Assembly (NCBI GenBank): GCA_015206945.1 | Contig: JADEXV010000060.1 | Coordinates: 1-35,184, forward strand | Length of the DNA: 35,184 nucleotides | Reading direction: 5' to 3' | From: Nostocales cyanobacterium LEGE 12452 | Lineage (GTDB): Bacteria > Cyanobacteriota > Cyanobacteriia > Cyanobacteriales > Nostocaceae | Shown: positions 17,122-26,606 of the stretch, in pieces | How positions within the stretch are numbered: position 1 is the stretch's first letter | How the letters are laid out: every line of letters starts with the position of its first letter | Notes under the pieces: model-generated | What the model was told of the DNA's origin: nothing | The model's database searches: none | Seen by the model: the letters and a program-made list of their open reading frames with translations, nothing else | Made by a program: the position numbers and the translations under genes

Positions 17122-17748
17122 ATGCAGCAACTAGCAATTTTTGGTGGGACATTCGATCCAATTCATTGGGGACACCTGCTCGTAGCCGAGACAGCTTTGC
17201 ATCAAGTATCCCTGGAAAAGGTCATTTGGGTGCCATCCCTAAATCCTCCTCACAAAGAAGCAGCTTTGTTTGAGCATCGCGTGCAAATGCTGCAATTAGC
17301 CATCAAAGATAACCCAGCATTTACTGTCTCACTAGTGGAGACTAATCGTTCTGGGACTTCTTATGCCATTAACACCCTGATTGACTTATCTGCTTGTTAC
17401 CCAAATACTCATTGGTACTGGATTGTGGGCTTGGATACTTTCCAAAGCTTACCCAGTTGGTACCGGGGACACGAATTAGCACAAATGTGTGATTGGTTAA
17501 TCGCACCCCGACAGCTAGGTGGTGAGACTATAACTCAAAGCAAATTAATCTGCAAGCAAGTAGAGCAACAACTCAAGGAGCAGTCTCTGATCATTCACTG
17601 GCAACTCTTGAATATACCTTTAGTAGCAGTTTCGTCAAGTCTAATTCGCAAATTTTGCCGCGAACGCCAGTCAATTCGTTATTTAGTCCCGGAATCGGTC
17701 AGATCATATATCACTAACAACAATCTCTACTCTTACAAATCTGAATAA
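17122..17748 (+). CDS. nadD: Nicotinate-nucleotide adenylyltransferase NadD
   Basis: NadD joins nicotinate mononucleotide to AMP from ATP, a cytoplasmic step of NAD synthesis. The nucleotidyltransferase motif IFGGTFDPIHWGHLLVAE is at the N-terminus; WVPSLNPPHKE, WYWIVGLDTFQSLPSW and the C-terminal ISSTxxR-equivalent VAVSSSLIRKFCRERQSIRYLVPESV follow. I chose ATG 17122 (MQQLAIFGG) since the motif normally begins within a few residues of the start. A TTG at 17074 would add 16 residues with no family match. The length from 17122 is about 208 residues. Confidence 0.94.
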   Translation: MQQLAIFGGTFDPIHWGHLLVAETALHQVSLEKVIWVPSLNPPHKEAALFEHRVQMLQLAIKDNPAFTVSLVETNRSGTSYAINTLIDLSACYPNTHWYWIVGLDTFQSLPSWYRGHELAQMCDWLIAPRQLGGETITQSKLICKQVEQQLKEQSLIIHWQLLNIPLVAVSSSLIRKFCRERQSIRYLVPESVRSYITNNNLYSYKSE

Positions 17749-17792
17749 ATTATGTGTTTTTTTATTGATCTAACACTTTATGGTTAAAAGTG

Positions 17793-17801
17793 CCCCCCCC
17801 C
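17793..17801 (+). repeat. C9 homopolymer upstream of gap2-type gene
   Basis: Nine consecutive cytosines lie 63 bases before the GTG start, followed eight bases later by the -10-like TATGAT (17809-17814). The tract lies where a -35 spacer would be, so length changes could alter promoter geometry. Confidence 0.5.
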
Positions 17802-17864
17802 TTTGCGATATGATTGGGGTCAACGATATCAACATATAAGCATAAATACAGAGGGCAAGACACT

Positions 17865-18878
17865 GTGATTAGAGTTGCAATCAACGGTTTCGGGCGGATT
17901 GGACGTAACTTTGCGCGTTGCTGGGTAGGTAGAGAGAATAGTCGGATCGATCTTGTCGCTATTAATGACACTTCAGACCCTAGAACCAATGCTCACCTGC
18001 TAAAGTATGACTCAATGCTAGGCAAGATCAAAGGTGCTGAGATTAGTGCTGACGATAACTCGATCATCGTCAACGGTAAGACCATCAAGTGCGTATCCGA
18101 TCGCAATCCCGAAAACTTGCCCTGGAAAGATTGGGGAATTGACCTAATTATCGAAGCAACCGGGGTATTTACTAGCAAAGAAGGAGCGCTCAAGCACGTA
18201 AATGCTGGAGCCAAGAAAGTTCTGATTACCGCTCCTGGTAAAAACGAGGATGGTACTTTTGTGGTTGGTGTAAATCATCATGATTATGACCACAACAAAC
18301 ACCACATTATCAGTAACGCTAGCTGTACTACCAACTGCTTGGCACCAATTGCCAAGGTGTTGAACGATAAGTTCGGCATTATCAAAGGTACGATGACCAC
18401 CACCCACAGCTATACAGGCGATCAGCGCTTGCTAGACGCTTCTCACCGGGATTTACGACGGGCGAGGGCCGCAGCGATAAACATTGTACCCACTTCTACT
18501 GGTGCAGCAAAAGCAGTGGCATTGGTTATCCCAGACCTCAAAGGCAAGCTAAATGGCGTTGCCTTGCGCGTACCAACCCCGAACGTCTCAATGGTAGATT
18601 TCGTAGTTCAGGTTGAGAAGCGTACTATTACTGAAGAAGTTAACCAAGCTCTCAAAGATGCTGCCGAAGGCCCACTTAAAGGGATTTTGGACTACAGCCA
18701 ACTAGAACTAGTATCTTCCGATTATCAAGGTAGTGATGCTTCTTCGATTGTTGATGCTAGCTTAACTTTGGTTATGGGCAATGACTTAGTAAAAGTTATG
18801 GCTTGGTATGACAACGAGTGGGGTTACAGCCAACGAGTCTTAGATTTGGCAGAGTTGGTAGCTGAGAAGTGGCAATAA
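17865..18878 (+). CDS. gap2: Type I glyceraldehyde-3-phosphate dehydrogenase, Calvin-cycle Gap2 type
   Basis: This enzyme interconverts 1,3-bisphosphoglycerate and glyceraldehyde-3-phosphate. The sequence resembles cyanobacterial Gap2, the form used mainly in photosynthetic carbon fixation with NADPH or NADH. The Rossmann motif is [10 protein letters not shown], the catalytic site is [12 protein letters not shown] with Cys154, and the active-site stretch [21 protein letters not shown] is intact. I set the start at GTG 17865 (VIRVAINGF), with GAGGG ten bases upstream; the longer frame from 17814 reads the leader. The length is 337 residues, normal for the family. The gene stands alone on the plus strand and is followed by an STRR. 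Confidence 0.95.
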   Translation: MIRVAINGFGRIGRNFARCWVGRENSRIDLVAINDTSDPRTNAHLLKYDSMLGKIKGAEISADDNSIIVNGKTIKCVSDRNPENLPWKDWGIDLIIEATGVFTSKEGALKHVNAGAKKVLITAPGKNEDGTFVVGVNHHDYDHNKHHIISNASCTTNCLAPIAKVLNDKFGIIKGTMTTTHSYTGDQRLLDASHRDLRRARAAAINIVPTSTGAAKAVALVIPDLKGKLNGVALRVPTPNVSMVDFVVQVEKRTITEEVNQALKDAAEGPLKGILDYSQLELVSSDYQGSDASSIVDASLTLVMGNDLVKVMAWYDNEWGYSQRVLDLAELVAEKWQ

Positions 18879-18889
18879 TTAATTTATCA

Positions 18890-18957
18890 TTAGTCATTGG
18901 TCATTGGTCATTGGTCATTGGTCATTAGAAAAAGGACAAAGGACAAAGGACAAAGCA
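18890..18957. repeat. Heptamer STRR (TTGGTCA x4, then AAGGACA units)
   Basis: TTAGTCA and four TTGGTCA copies (18890-18924) are followed by three AAAGGAC-type units to about 18953. The array fills the space between the convergent gap2 and thiL stop codons. No separate terminator is visible there. Confidence 0.85.
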
Positions 18958-19980
18958 CTATTGACTAAAATGTTGAAATCCCTGGCTAAGATTTAGAACT
19001 TGGTCAGGGAATTTTTTTTGCTCATCGTGCAATATTACTGTCGATCCGGCTGTAATTCTGCCTGCGATCGCAGCACCTTCACCAAGATGTTCTACTAAGG
19101 CTGATGCTAAATCTTGTGGTAAACACAGCACTAATTCAAAGTCTTCGCCACCGTATAGAGCATAAGCTAGCGCTTGGTCTGGTGTCAGCCAATGGTTAAA
19201 AGTTTTTGGTACGGGAATTTCTCTGCGTTCTAAGACGGCGCCAAGGCCACTAGCGCGGCAAATTTGGATCATTGCATCTGCTAAACCATCGCTGCTATCC
19301 ATACCAGCAATCGAGAATTGGGAGTTAGGAGTTAAGATTTTCCAGAGGATTGGTAAGACATCTAATCGTGGCTGTGGGCGTTGGTGTGCGCGGATTAGAG
19401 CCGTCTTTTCTTCGTTGTTGAGGTTTTGTCCTAATTCGGGATGCAAGAGCAGTTGTAAGCCTGCATGGGAGGCTCCATGAATACCTGTAACGACGATCGC
19501 ATCTCCTACAACAGCAGCAGAACGGCGGATAATTTGACTAGGGTTAACTTGACCAAAAGCGGTAATTGCCAGAGTAGTCACAGGTGATCGCACCACATCA
19601 CCCCCAACAATTGGGGTATTGTATTTTTGCAAGCATTCTGTCATTCCCTGGTATAGTCGCTCAACCCAACTAACCTTTAGTTCGCCAGGAAGTCCCAACC
19701 CGACAGTTATTCCCAATGGAGAAGCGCCCATAGCTGCTAAATCTGATAAGTTTGCAGCAGCAGCTCGCCAACCAGCATCTTCTGGGGAAGTGGTGAGATT
19801 GCTAAAATGCACGCCATCAACCAGTACATCTGTAGTCACTACCAAAGATTGCCCCGGTGCAGTCTCAAGTACTGCTGCATCATCACCGATAATTTTTGGT
19901 GGGCAGAAGCGCTGTAATCTTTCTAAAAGACCTTGTTCGCCAATGTCTTTTACTTGTTGAGAAGATAACTCACTGTTCAC
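18958..19980 (-). CDS. thiL: Thiamine-monophosphate kinase ThiL
   Basis: ThiL phosphorylates thiamine monophosphate to thiamine pyrophosphate with ATP, the last step of cofactor synthesis. Visible family signatures are IGDDAAVLE, VVTTDVLVDGVHF, WRAAAANLSDLAAMGASPLG, the Gly-rich TGIHGASHAGLQLLL, AGMDSSDGLADAMIQICR and YALYGGEDFELVLCLP. The 340 residues match the family. The start is GTG 19980. The stop codon abuts the STRR shared with gap2. Confidence 0.95.
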   Translation of the reverse strand: MNSELSSQQVKDIGEQGLLERLQRFCPPKIIGDDAAVLETAPGQSLVVTTDVLVDGVHFSNLTTSPEDAGWRAAAANLSDLAAMGASPLGITVGLGLPGELKVSWVERLYQGMTECLQKYNTPIVGGDVVRSPVTTLAITAFGQVNPSQIIRRSAAVVGDAIVVTGIHGASHAGLQLLLHPELGQNLNNEEKTALIRAHQRPQPRLDVLPILWKILTPNSQFSIAGMDSSDGLADAMIQICRASGLGAVLERREIPVPKTFNHWLTPDQALAYALYGGEDFELVLCLPQDLASALVEHLGEGAAIAGRITAGSTVILHDEQKKFPDQVLNLSQGFQHFSQ

Positions 19981-20069
19981 AATCGGTTTTCCGTGTTGCG
20001 AAATTACGAATAAAACTGATAATTCACTTTACTGTTTAAGATAAGGGTATCGTCTAGGAGCCAGTTGGG

Positions 20070-20657
20070 ATGGTAACAACACCAGTAACCAGCATCACAT
20101 TTGAGGAGTACTTAACCTATGATGATGGTAGCGATTTCCATTATGAGCTGGTGGATGGCAAGCTAGAGCTAATGAATCCACCTACTATTGAACATTTTCT
20201 GATTGTCGATTTTTTGTATACTGCCTTGAAAGCAGAAATCAAACGTTGTAACTCTACTTGGCTGAGTTTTCGGGAAAGTGGGGTGAGAACGGGTAGAAAT
20301 AAATCTAGGTTGACTGATTTGTGTATAGTGACACTGGAGCAAGCTAGAGAATTGTTGAATGCTTCAGCAGTATTTGAGTCACCGCCGTTACTAATTGTCG
20401 AGGTGGTTAGTCCAGAGTCTGTGAAACGGGACTATCGTTATAAACGCTCAGAATATGCGGCCTTAGAGGTTCCTGAATATTGGATTGTAGACCCACTAAA
20501 AGCAAATATTTCGGTGTTACTACTGGAAGATGGATTTTACGAAGAAACAGTTTTTACAGCCACTGAGCAAATTGTATCACGGACTTTTCCAGAATTAGCG
20601 ATTACAGTTGATCAGATATTCACCGCCGGAAATCTAAATCAGGGGAGACGCGATTAA
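20070..20657 (+). CDS. Uma2-family (DUF820) PD-(D/E)XK nuclease-like protein
   Basis: Uma2 proteins are very numerous in cyanobacteria and share a restriction-endonuclease-like fold, but their substrates and roles are unknown. The usual landmarks are present: FEEYLTYDDGSDFHYELVDGKLELM, SGVRTGRNKSRLTDLCIV with the catalytic-type Asp, PPLLIVEVVSPESVKRDYRYKRSEYAALEVPEYWIVDP with Glu and Lys. GGAG lies about nine bases before the ATG. The last codons and TAA stop are read from the palindromic repeat at 20646-20665, which suggests the repeat entered or replaced the 3' end. Confidence 0.88.
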   Translation: MVTTPVTSITFEEYLTYDDGSDFHYELVDGKLELMNPPTIEHFLIVDFLYTALKAEIKRCNSTWLSFRESGVRTGRNKSRLTDLCIVTLEQARELLNASAVFESPPLLIVEVVSPESVKRDYRYKRSEYAALEVPEYWIVDPLKANISVLLLEDGFYEETVFTATEQIVSRTFPELAITVDQIFTAGNLNQGRRD

Positions 20658-20674
20658 TCGCGTCTGTACAGGAA
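20646..20674. repeat. Second copy of the GACGCGATTAATCGCGTC palindromic repeat
   Basis: The 20-base perfect palindrome (20646-20665) plus GTACAGGA repeats the copy near 12964. It overlaps the end of the Uma2-like gene and supplies its TAA stop codon. It lies between convergent genes and could form a terminator-like hairpin. Confidence 0.85.
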
Positions 20675-20695
20675 TTATTCTCCCCCGCTCTCTTC

Positions 20696-21802
20696 TTATG
20701 CAGCTTGTGGCTGAACCAGATTTTCTATTCCTTGAACCACAGTTGCCGATTCAATTTTGTCACCAGCTTTCAGTTTATCCAAAACTTCTTTGCCTTCAGT
20801 GAGATAGCCAAAAACGGCATAGCGACCATCCAATAGGTTGCGTCCGGCGGGGGTGAGTTCTGGTTCAAACAAAAAGAAGAAAAATTGTGATGAACCACCA
20901 TTTACTTCACTTTCAGGACGAGCCATCACTACTGCACCAAAGGCAGAAAAAGGTAGAACTGGCATATCAACGTAACGACCAGCTTCTTCTAGAGTAATGC
21001 CATAAGTAGGTGCTTTATCGCCTTTAACTAAAACTTCTAAGGGAATAGCGCGATATTTGCCTGTTGCTGGGTCAATGAAACCCACATCTTTCCCCGCAGG
21101 ATCTCCAGTTTGGAGAAAGTAAGATTCTTCAGAACGGGTAAATTCTAAGCCATTATAAAAACCCCTTTGTACCAAATCTACAAAATTACCAGCAGTTACA
21201 GGGGCGCTATAACCGTCTACAACAATGGTCAAATCGCCTTTGTTGGTTTTAATTTCTACAGTGGCACGACCTTTAAGTTGTGGCAGGTTACTGTACTCAG
21301 TAGGCACTTCAAAGGGGAATTGTTTCACCATTGACTCTTCTAGCTGAGTAACGAGATTTAGTAGTTTATTTCTCTCTTGCAGAATTTGTTCTTTATCTTT
21401 GCTGTTCGCCAATTCTTGCAATTTCCCCACCCCAGATTTCAACTCGGTAATCCAAGCTTCGGCTTGGGGTTGGCGTTCTGCGGGAACGCTTGTTAAGATT
21501 TGGGAAGGTTTATCGAGAATGCGGGATGCTTGGCTGATGTCTTTGGAAATAGCACCCCAACGTCGATTCGCCCGCAGTTGGGCAGAGATGTCCTCTAAAC
21601 TGCCTTGCAGTTGCCGCACAGGTTTGTTATCTATCGGGAGTGCATACCGCAACAAAGCCTTTCCGTCGGTAATTGCATTGCCGGCTGGCAGTGCGGCGCT
21701 ACTGGAGGGAGTCCACCCAGCTGTAGTTATGCCTAAAAATATTGTTACCAGCAGTATTGCCATTAGGCTGTTCTTCAGCCAGGATTTTAATAAGTTAAGC
21801 AT
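20696..21802 (-). CDS. Cyclophilin-type peptidyl-prolyl isomerase, TLP38/CYP38-like, exported
   Basis: A signal sequence (about residues 5-40, LKNSLMAILLVTIFLGITTAG) leads a helical N-terminal domain (about 50-165, with a coil LQELANSKDKEQILQERNKLLNLVTQLEESM). A C-terminal cyclophilin domain (about 175-365) follows: RATVEIKTNKGDLTIVVDGYSAPVTAGNFVDLVQRGFYNG, SSQFFFFLF, GRYAVFGYLTEG. The architecture matches the lumenal TLP38/CYP38 group, which assists photosystem II assembly in plants; the bacterial role is inferred. Several active-site residues differ from human cyclophilin A, as usual in this group. I chose ATG 21802; a TTG at 21814 is possible. Confidence 0.85.
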   Translation of the reverse strand: MLNLLKSWLKNSLMAILLVTIFLGITTAGWTPSSSAALPAGNAITDGKALLRYALPIDNKPVRQLQGSLEDISAQLRANRRWGAISKDISQASRILDKPSQILTSVPAERQPQAEAWITELKSGVGKLQELANSKDKEQILQERNKLLNLVTQLEESMVKQFPFEVPTEYSNLPQLKGRATVEIKTNKGDLTIVVDGYSAPVTAGNFVDLVQRGFYNGLEFTRSEESYFLQTGDPAGKDVGFIDPATGKYRAIPLEVLVKGDKAPTYGITLEEAGRYVDMPVLPFSAFGAVVMARPESEVNGGSSQFFFFLFEPELTPAGRNLLDGRYAVFGYLTEGKEVLDKLKAGDKIESATVVQGIENLVQPQAA

Positions 21803-22004
21803 GGGATAACTCAAATGCAGCAGTGAATTGTTGACTGGACGTAACCCATAAATAATCTTCCCACGTTAGGTGATGAGTGGAGCAGAGGTCTAGTGCAGAG
21901 GAAAAATAACTAATGAGAATGACACTAAACTAATGACAAATGCCCAATGACGACCCTAGAAGGGTACAATAAATGCCGATTGTCTTCCAAAATTTGAAAG
22001 TTTC

Positions 22005-22562
22005 ATGATCTCCAGTAACGACTTTCGACCCGGTGTTTCAATTGTATTGGATGGGTCTGTATGGCGAGTGCTTGAATTCTTGCACGTCAAACCAGGCAAA
22101 GGTTCCGCCTTTGTACGAACTAAGCTAAAAAATGTCCAGAGTGGAAGCGTTATGGAAAAAACGTTCCGCGCAGGGGAAACAGTGCCGCAAGCCACTCTAG
22201 AAAAAAGTACGATGCAGCATACCTATAAAGAAGGCGATGAGTTTGTCTTTATGGATATGGAGACCTACGAAGAAGGCAGATTGACTCGCGAACAAATTGG
22301 CGATCGCGTCAAGTACCTCAAGGAAGGTATGGAAGCCGAAGTGATTAAATGGGGCGAACAGGTTCTGGGAGTAGAGTTACCTAAGTCTGTTGTTCTGGAA
22401 ATTGTCCAAACAGATCCAGGTTTAAAAGGTGACACTGCTACAGGTGGCTCCAAACCAGCAACTCTAGAAACTGGTGCAGTTGTGATGGTTCCTTTGTTTA
22501 TTTCCCAAGGAGAACGCATCAAAGTTGATACCCAGGAAGATAAATATATCAGCAGGGAATAA
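22005..22562 (+). CDS. efp: Translation elongation factor P
   Basis: EF-P relieves ribosome stalling at polyproline. The 185 residues carry the three domains: N-terminal [43 protein letters not shown] with the tip lysine (about Lys32), central [17 protein letters not shown], and C-terminal [15 protein letters not shown] [32 protein letters not shown]. The length is standard. accB follows after a 108-base spacer with two hairpins, an order common in cyanobacteria. Confidence 0.97.
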   Translation: MISSNDFRPGVSIVLDGSVWRVLEFLHVKPGKGSAFVRTKLKNVQSGSVMEKTFRAGETVPQATLEKSTMQHTYKEGDEFVFMDMETYEEGRLTREQIGDRVKYLKEGMEAEVIKWGEQVLGVELPKSVVLEIVQTDPGLKGDTATGGSKPATLETGAVVMVPLFISQGERIKVDTQEDKYISRE

Positions 22563-22566
22563 CTTT

Positions 22567-22614
22567 CATCTCTACGGAGATGCAAGTCCCGCTTGAAATC
22601 CCTACATAGGGATT
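22567..22614 (+). terminator. Two small hairpins in the efp-accB spacer
   Basis: CATCTC-TACG-GAGATG (22567-22582) and AATCCCTA-CA-TAGGGATT (22597-22614) are perfect stems with tiny loops. The first has a stable tetraloop. Neither is followed by a T-run, so they may be attenuator or RNA-processing structures rather than full terminators. Confidence 0.45.
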
Positions 22615-22670
22615 AATTCCCTGCCACACTTAAAATGCTAATTTACGGATAGGTCGAGGTAATAAAAACT

Positions 22671-23228
22671 GTGCCATTGGACTTTAATGAAATCCGCCAA
22701 CTTCTGGCAACTATCGCACAAACAGATATTGCAGAAGTCATACTCAAAAGCGATGACTTTGAGCTAACAGTCCGTAAGGCTGTGAGCGTTAGCAATCAGA
22801 TGTTGTCGTTAGGTCAAGGGACTTTAGGCGGTGTGGTAGGTTCAGGCTTGACATCAAGTTCATCTGGGGTAAACCAGATGAGCGGAAGTCAGGTAACGGA
22901 GGTGTCCACATCTCGTGTATTTGAGAATACTGGAACTAGCACACAAATGCAGTTATCAGTAAATCCTCCCTCAACCATTGACCAGAGATTAGTAGAAGTG
23001 CCTTCCCCAATGGTAGGAACGTTTTATCGCGCTCCTGCGCCTGGGGAAGCGGCATTTGTGGAAGTGGGCGATCGCGTCCGCAAGGGTCAAACAGTCTGTA
23101 TCATTGAAGCCATGAAGCTGATGAATGAAATCGAAGCCGAAGTCTCTGGACAGGTGATGGAAATTCTCCTCCAAAATGGCGACGCTGTAGAATATGGTCA
23201 ACCTTTGATGCGAATTAACCCCGATTAA
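22671..23228 (+). CDS. accB: Acetyl-CoA carboxylase biotin carboxyl carrier protein
   Basis: AccB carries biotin for acetyl-CoA carboxylase, the first committed step of fatty-acid synthesis. An N-terminal helix region (MPLDFNEIRQLLATIAQTDIAEVIL) is followed by a Ser/Thr/Gly-rich linker (about 40-105). The biotinyl domain PSPMVGTFYRAPAPGE... then carries Lys149 in CIIEAMKLMNEIEAE. The length of 185 is normal. The GTG start at 22671 is supported by GAGGT ten bases upstream. It lies downstream of efp. Confidence 0.97.
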   Translation: MPLDFNEIRQLLATIAQTDIAEVILKSDDFELTVRKAVSVSNQMLSLGQGTLGGVVGSGLTSSSSGVNQMSGSQVTEVSTSRVFENTGTSTQMQLSVNPPSTIDQRLVEVPSPMVGTFYRAPAPGEAAFVEVGDRVRKGQTVCIIEAMKLMNEIEAEVSGQVMEILLQNGDAVEYGQPLMRINPD

Positions 23229-23290
23229 GTATTAATGTATATATGATGTGAGTCATTGTTAAAATTTTCAGTCCTTGCGGGTCAACCCTG

Positions 23291-23638
23291 ATGAAACAAA
23301 CGTTGCCTTTACCACCAGAAGTGGTGCAACAAGTAGCTGAATACTTCAGCCTGTTAAGTGAGCCAATGCGCCTACGGCTACTACACTTATTACGGGATGA
23401 AGAAAAATGCGTGCAAGAGTTGGTAGAGGCAACACAGACTTCTCAGGCAAATGTGTCAAAACACCTGAAGGTAATGTGGCAAGCAGGTATCCTTAGCCGC
23501 CGCAGTGAAGGAACTTGCGCCTATTACCGGGTGGAAGATCAAATGATTTTTGAGTTGTGTAATCGGGTTTGCGATCGCCTCGCCACAAGGTTAGAGCAGC
23601 AAGCCCGTAATTTTCGTGTATTAAATAGCAAACGGTAA
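23291..23638 (+). CDS. ArsR/SmtB-family transcriptional regulator
   Basis: This is a small winged-helix repressor of 115 residues. The HTH reads CVQELVEATQTSQANVSKHLKVMWQAGILSRRSEGTCAYYRV. Cysteines lie at 40, 76, 90 and 94; Cys40 is at the usual alpha-3 metal-site position, but the paired cysteine of the ELCVCD motif is absent. The C-terminal ELCNRVCDRL offers a Cys-x3-Cys pair, so a metal or thiol-redox signal is possible. It follows accB by 62 bases, with no obvious metal-resistance target nearby. Confidence 0.9.
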   Translation: MKQTLPLPPEVVQQVAEYFSLLSEPMRLRLLHLLRDEEKCVQELVEATQTSQANVSKHLKVMWQAGILSRRSEGTCAYYRVEDQMIFELCNRVCDRLATRLEQQARNFRVLNSKR

Positions 23639-23646
23639 GTTGAATA

Positions 23647-23674
23647 GAGTTATGAGTTATGAGTTATGAGTTAT
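23647..23674. repeat. Perfect heptamer STRR (GAGTTAT x4)
   Basis: Four exact GAGTTAT copies lie between the convergent ArsR and GerMN genes. CTCCTAACTTCTAACTCCTAACTTTTTT follows to about 23717, which ends in a T-run for the plus strand. Confidence 0.85.
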
Positions 23675-23716
23675 GAATTCAAACTCCTCACTCCTAACTT
23701 CTAACTCCTAACTTTT

Positions 23717-24334
23717 TTAAAGTGGATAATCTTTCTGAAACTGTTCGCGAGTGAGTGGTTGTTGTAACTCTACACCCTCGCCGCCTAAAACATCCAAAGG
23801 TTTGCCGTTCACGTCAATGTATACCTTGGCTTTGGGATTTAAAGTTGTGGCAGTGTAAACAACTTGTCCCACGCGGCCCATCATTGAGGTGCTACCACCA
23901 CCGCTGGTAAAATCTTCAGATAAATTAACGTGAACCTCATTATTTTCTGCCTTCAGTCCCAATAGCTTGGTTCCTTTAGGGATGGTTGTCGAATCTGTCC
24001 CTTCTGTTGGCCCTGCTAACAAACTTTGGAAAGCTGCTTCTAAAGGCTGGTTGGGTCGAATAGAAGCGACTTTAACAGGCTGGGGAACCAAAGTAACATT
24101 TTTGTTGTTTGATCTTAACCAGTAAACATTGGGGGTTTGCTCATTAGCTGGCTGCCTAGTTGATGGCTGTGCTGGCTGTTCAATGCGGACAGAAGGGTTT
24201 GATGGTGTGGGAGTATTGCTGGATTGTGTGGTAAACCAAGCTACACCGCCACCCACCGCTACAACCGCTGCTGATACGGCTGCAATTACGCCTGAAGAAA
24301 TACGATTAGATCCTTGTTGGTCTTTCATGTTCAA
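23717..24334 (-). CDS. GerMN-domain membrane-anchored protein
   Basis: An N-terminal membrane segment (about 14-33, SGVIAAVSAAVVAVGGGVAWF) is followed by a Pro/Ser/Thr linker. A GerMN domain occupies about 85-190 (LEAAFQSLLAGPTEG, IPKGTKLLGLKAENNEVHVNLSEDF, QVVYTATTLNPKAKVYIDVNGKPL). GerMN domains occur in spore and cell-wall associated proteins and probably mediate protein or wall contacts. No lipobox cysteine is visible, so it is likely anchored by the helix. Alternative start MKDQQGS is two codons in. proS is 314 bases upstream on the same strand. Confidence 0.85.
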   Translation of the reverse strand: MNMKDQQGSNRISSGVIAAVSAAVVAVGGGVAWFTTQSSNTPTPSNPSVRIEQPAQPSTRQPANEQTPNVYWLRSNNKNVTLVPQPVKVASIRPNQPLEAAFQSLLAGPTEGTDSTTIPKGTKLLGLKAENNEVHVNLSEDFTSGGGSTSMMGRVGQVVYTATTLNPKAKVYIDVNGKPLDVLGGEGVELQQPLTREQFQKDYPL

Positions 24335-24647
24335 AACCTTCCTAACTGAGGGCTGATATGGTAGTTATGTGAGGAGCAGCCTGGTTAAAGACGATACTTA
24401 TAAGTAGAGAGTTTCCCACAATCTAGAGGAGACTTGATGGCTTTTAATTCTGCGAGTCCCTAATCCAATTCTAGAATTTTTATTTATAATCCGTCACCTG
24501 CCAAATTATGTAAATTTTTGAGAGTCGAGAGTGAAAAGTTCAGAGTTAGAAGTTGGGCACAAGGGGACAGCAAGACAAGGGGAAATTATTGAACAAGTCT
24601 CTCCCTTGTCTCCCCCCTCTTCCTTGTCTCTTCTCCATACTTATGCC
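24335..24647. other. 313-base spacer between GerMN gene and proS, repeat-rich
   Basis: The spacer holds degenerate purine/pyrimidine repeats: GAGTCGAGAGTGAAAAG, ACAAGGGGACAGCAAGACAAGG and a complementary TCTCCCTTGTCTCCCCC. They could fold into an imperfect hairpin downstream of proS. Two ATGCCCT units lie just past the proS stop. No gene is evident. Confidence 0.5.
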
Positions 24648-26456
24648 CTATGCCCTAGTAGCTTCTGTAATCCACTGTTTAAGTGTAGTTGTCACTTCAT
24701 CAATGACTATTTCTTGAGATTTACGGGTGGCTCTTTCTACAACTTCAACTTTGCCATTAGCGATCGCGCGTCCGGTTACAATTCTATAAGGTATGCCAAT
24801 CAAGTCAGCATCTTTAAATTTCACTCCAGCCCGTTCGTCGCGGTCATCTAGTAAAGTTTCAATTCCGGCTTGATTGAGTTCAGTGTAAAGCTTTTGGGCG
24901 ACTTCGATTTGTTGAGCATCCTTTATGTTAGGAATTGTGATGATCGCGTGGTAGGGTGCGATCGCAACTGGCCAAATAATCCCATCTTTGTCATAAGATT
25001 GCTCGACGGCAGCTTGTGCTAATCGTGACACGCCTACACCAAAACAACCCATCAATAGCGGCTTTTCTTCACCCTGTTCATTGGTATAAGTTGCACCCAT
25101 CGCTTGGGAATACTTAGTACCTAATTGGAAGATGTGACCTGCTTCAATTCCACGGGCGCTTTGTAGGATTTGTTCTGGGTTGTGAATGGCGCGATCGCCT
25201 GGTCTTGACTTACGAATATCTACTACTCGCTCTGGTAACTTAAATTGCTCACCCCAATTAGCACCGACTACGTGATAACCAGCTTCATTCGCGCCTGTAA
25301 CAAAGTTTTTTAAATCAACGGCTGTTTGATCTACCAAGCGCAAAAATTTAGGATGGATCTGCTTATTTGAGGTAATATACTCATCTGCAATATCAGGCGC
25401 AATGTAGCCTAAAGGCAGAGATTTAGTTGTCCATGCTTGCTGGGCTTCTACATTTGGTACATTCAAACTAATAATAGTTTTAGCGCCATATTCAGAAGCT
25501 AATTTGGTCAATTCATTTTGCAATTTGACTTCATTAACTTCCTGATCACCTCGAATGCTTACCAAGATTAACACCGTTAAACCATTATCATAAACTGTCT
25601 GATAAAGGACATTTTTCACTAATTGGGTGGGAGAAGAGTTAAGGAGTTGACAGACCTTTTCAATCGTCTCTGTTCCAGGTGTATCGCGTTTCTCATAAGT
25701 TGTAAACCGTGAGGTTTCGGCGTCAATTGGTAAAGAAACAGCCTTTTCTACGTTAGCGGCGTATTTACCATCCTCAGTGTAGAGAACTTCGTCTTCACCA
25801 GCTTCCGCCAAAATCATAAATTCTGTAGAACCAGAACCACCAATTGCACCAGAATCAGCTTCCACTGCGCGAAAAGCTAAACCAGAACGCCGTAGGATAT
25901 TGCTGTAGGCTTTATACATATCCTGGTAAGTTTCTTTGAGGCTGGCTTCATCGGTATGGAAGGAGTAGCCGTCCTTCATGATAAACTCGCGTCCACGCAT
26001 TAAACCAAAGCGGGGACGAATTTCATCGCGGAATTTGGTTTGAATTTGGTAGAGATGTAGGGGTAACTGGCGATAAGAGCGAATCATATCACGAGCGATC
26101 GCTGTGATTATTTCTTCATGAGTTGGGCCTAATCCTAATTGTTGCTCACGGCGGTCAATTAGGGAAAACATGATCCCCTCAGCTTTGGTATAAGTGTCCC
26201 AGCGTCCCGATTCCTTCCATAAATCAGCAGGTTGTAATTGTGGCAAAAGACATTCTTGTGCGCCTGTAGCGTTCATTTCTTCCCGCACAATTTGGGAAAC
26301 TTTTTGCAGTACCCGCCACATTAAAGGCAAATAAGCATAAAGACCACTACCGATGCGACGAATGTAGCCTGCACGGAGTAATAATTTATGGCTAGGAATC
26401 TCAGCATCAGCTGGATCGTCCCGGAGTGTAACGAATAACATTTGTGACAGTCGCAT
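24648..26456 (-). CDS. proS: Prolyl-tRNA synthetase
   Basis: ProS charges tRNA-Pro. The 602 residues match the bacterial class II type with an inserted editing domain. Motif 1 region [22 protein letters not shown], motif 2 [31 protein letters not shown], insertion domain about residues 230-400, and motif 3 [30 protein letters not shown] are all visible. The anticodon-binding domain follows (YHAIITIPN to the end). The gene begins with [15 protein letters not shown], the usual cyanobacterial start. Confidence 0.98.
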   Translation of the reverse strand: MRLSQMLFVTLRDDPADAEIPSHKLLLRAGYIRRIGSGLYAYLPLMWRVLQKVSQIVREEMNATGAQECLLPQLQPADLWKESGRWDTYTKAEGIMFSLIDRREQQLGLGPTHEEIITAIARDMIRSYRQLPLHLYQIQTKFRDEIRPRFGLMRGREFIMKDGYSFHTDEASLKETYQDMYKAYSNILRRSGLAFRAVEADSGAIGGSGSTEFMILAEAGEDEVLYTEDGKYAANVEKAVSLPIDAETSRFTTYEKRDTPGTETIEKVCQLLNSSPTQLVKNVLYQTVYDNGLTVLILVSIRGDQEVNEVKLQNELTKLASEYGAKTIISLNVPNVEAQQAWTTKSLPLGYIAPDIADEYITSNKQIHPKFLRLVDQTAVDLKNFVTGANEAGYHVVGANWGEQFKLPERVVDIRKSRPGDRAIHNPEQILQSARGIEAGHIFQLGTKYSQAMGATYTNEQGEEKPLLMGCFGVGVSRLAQAAVEQSYDKDGIIWPVAIAPYHAIITIPNIKDAQQIEVAQKLYTELNQAGIETLLDDRDERAGVKFKDADLIGIPYRIVTGRAIANGKVEVVERATRKSQEIVIDEVTTTLKQWITEATRA

Positions 26457-26606
26457 CGTTTATAGCCTTTCTTTGATCGCTAATTTCTATGTCAACTAAA
26501 GTATGAAGTATTAAGGATGAAGTACAAAGTACACAGCGTTATTTATTTTTCATTTTTACTTATAGCCTTCCGCCTTTTTTGATCGCAACTTTAGGAGAAA
26601 ACTACC

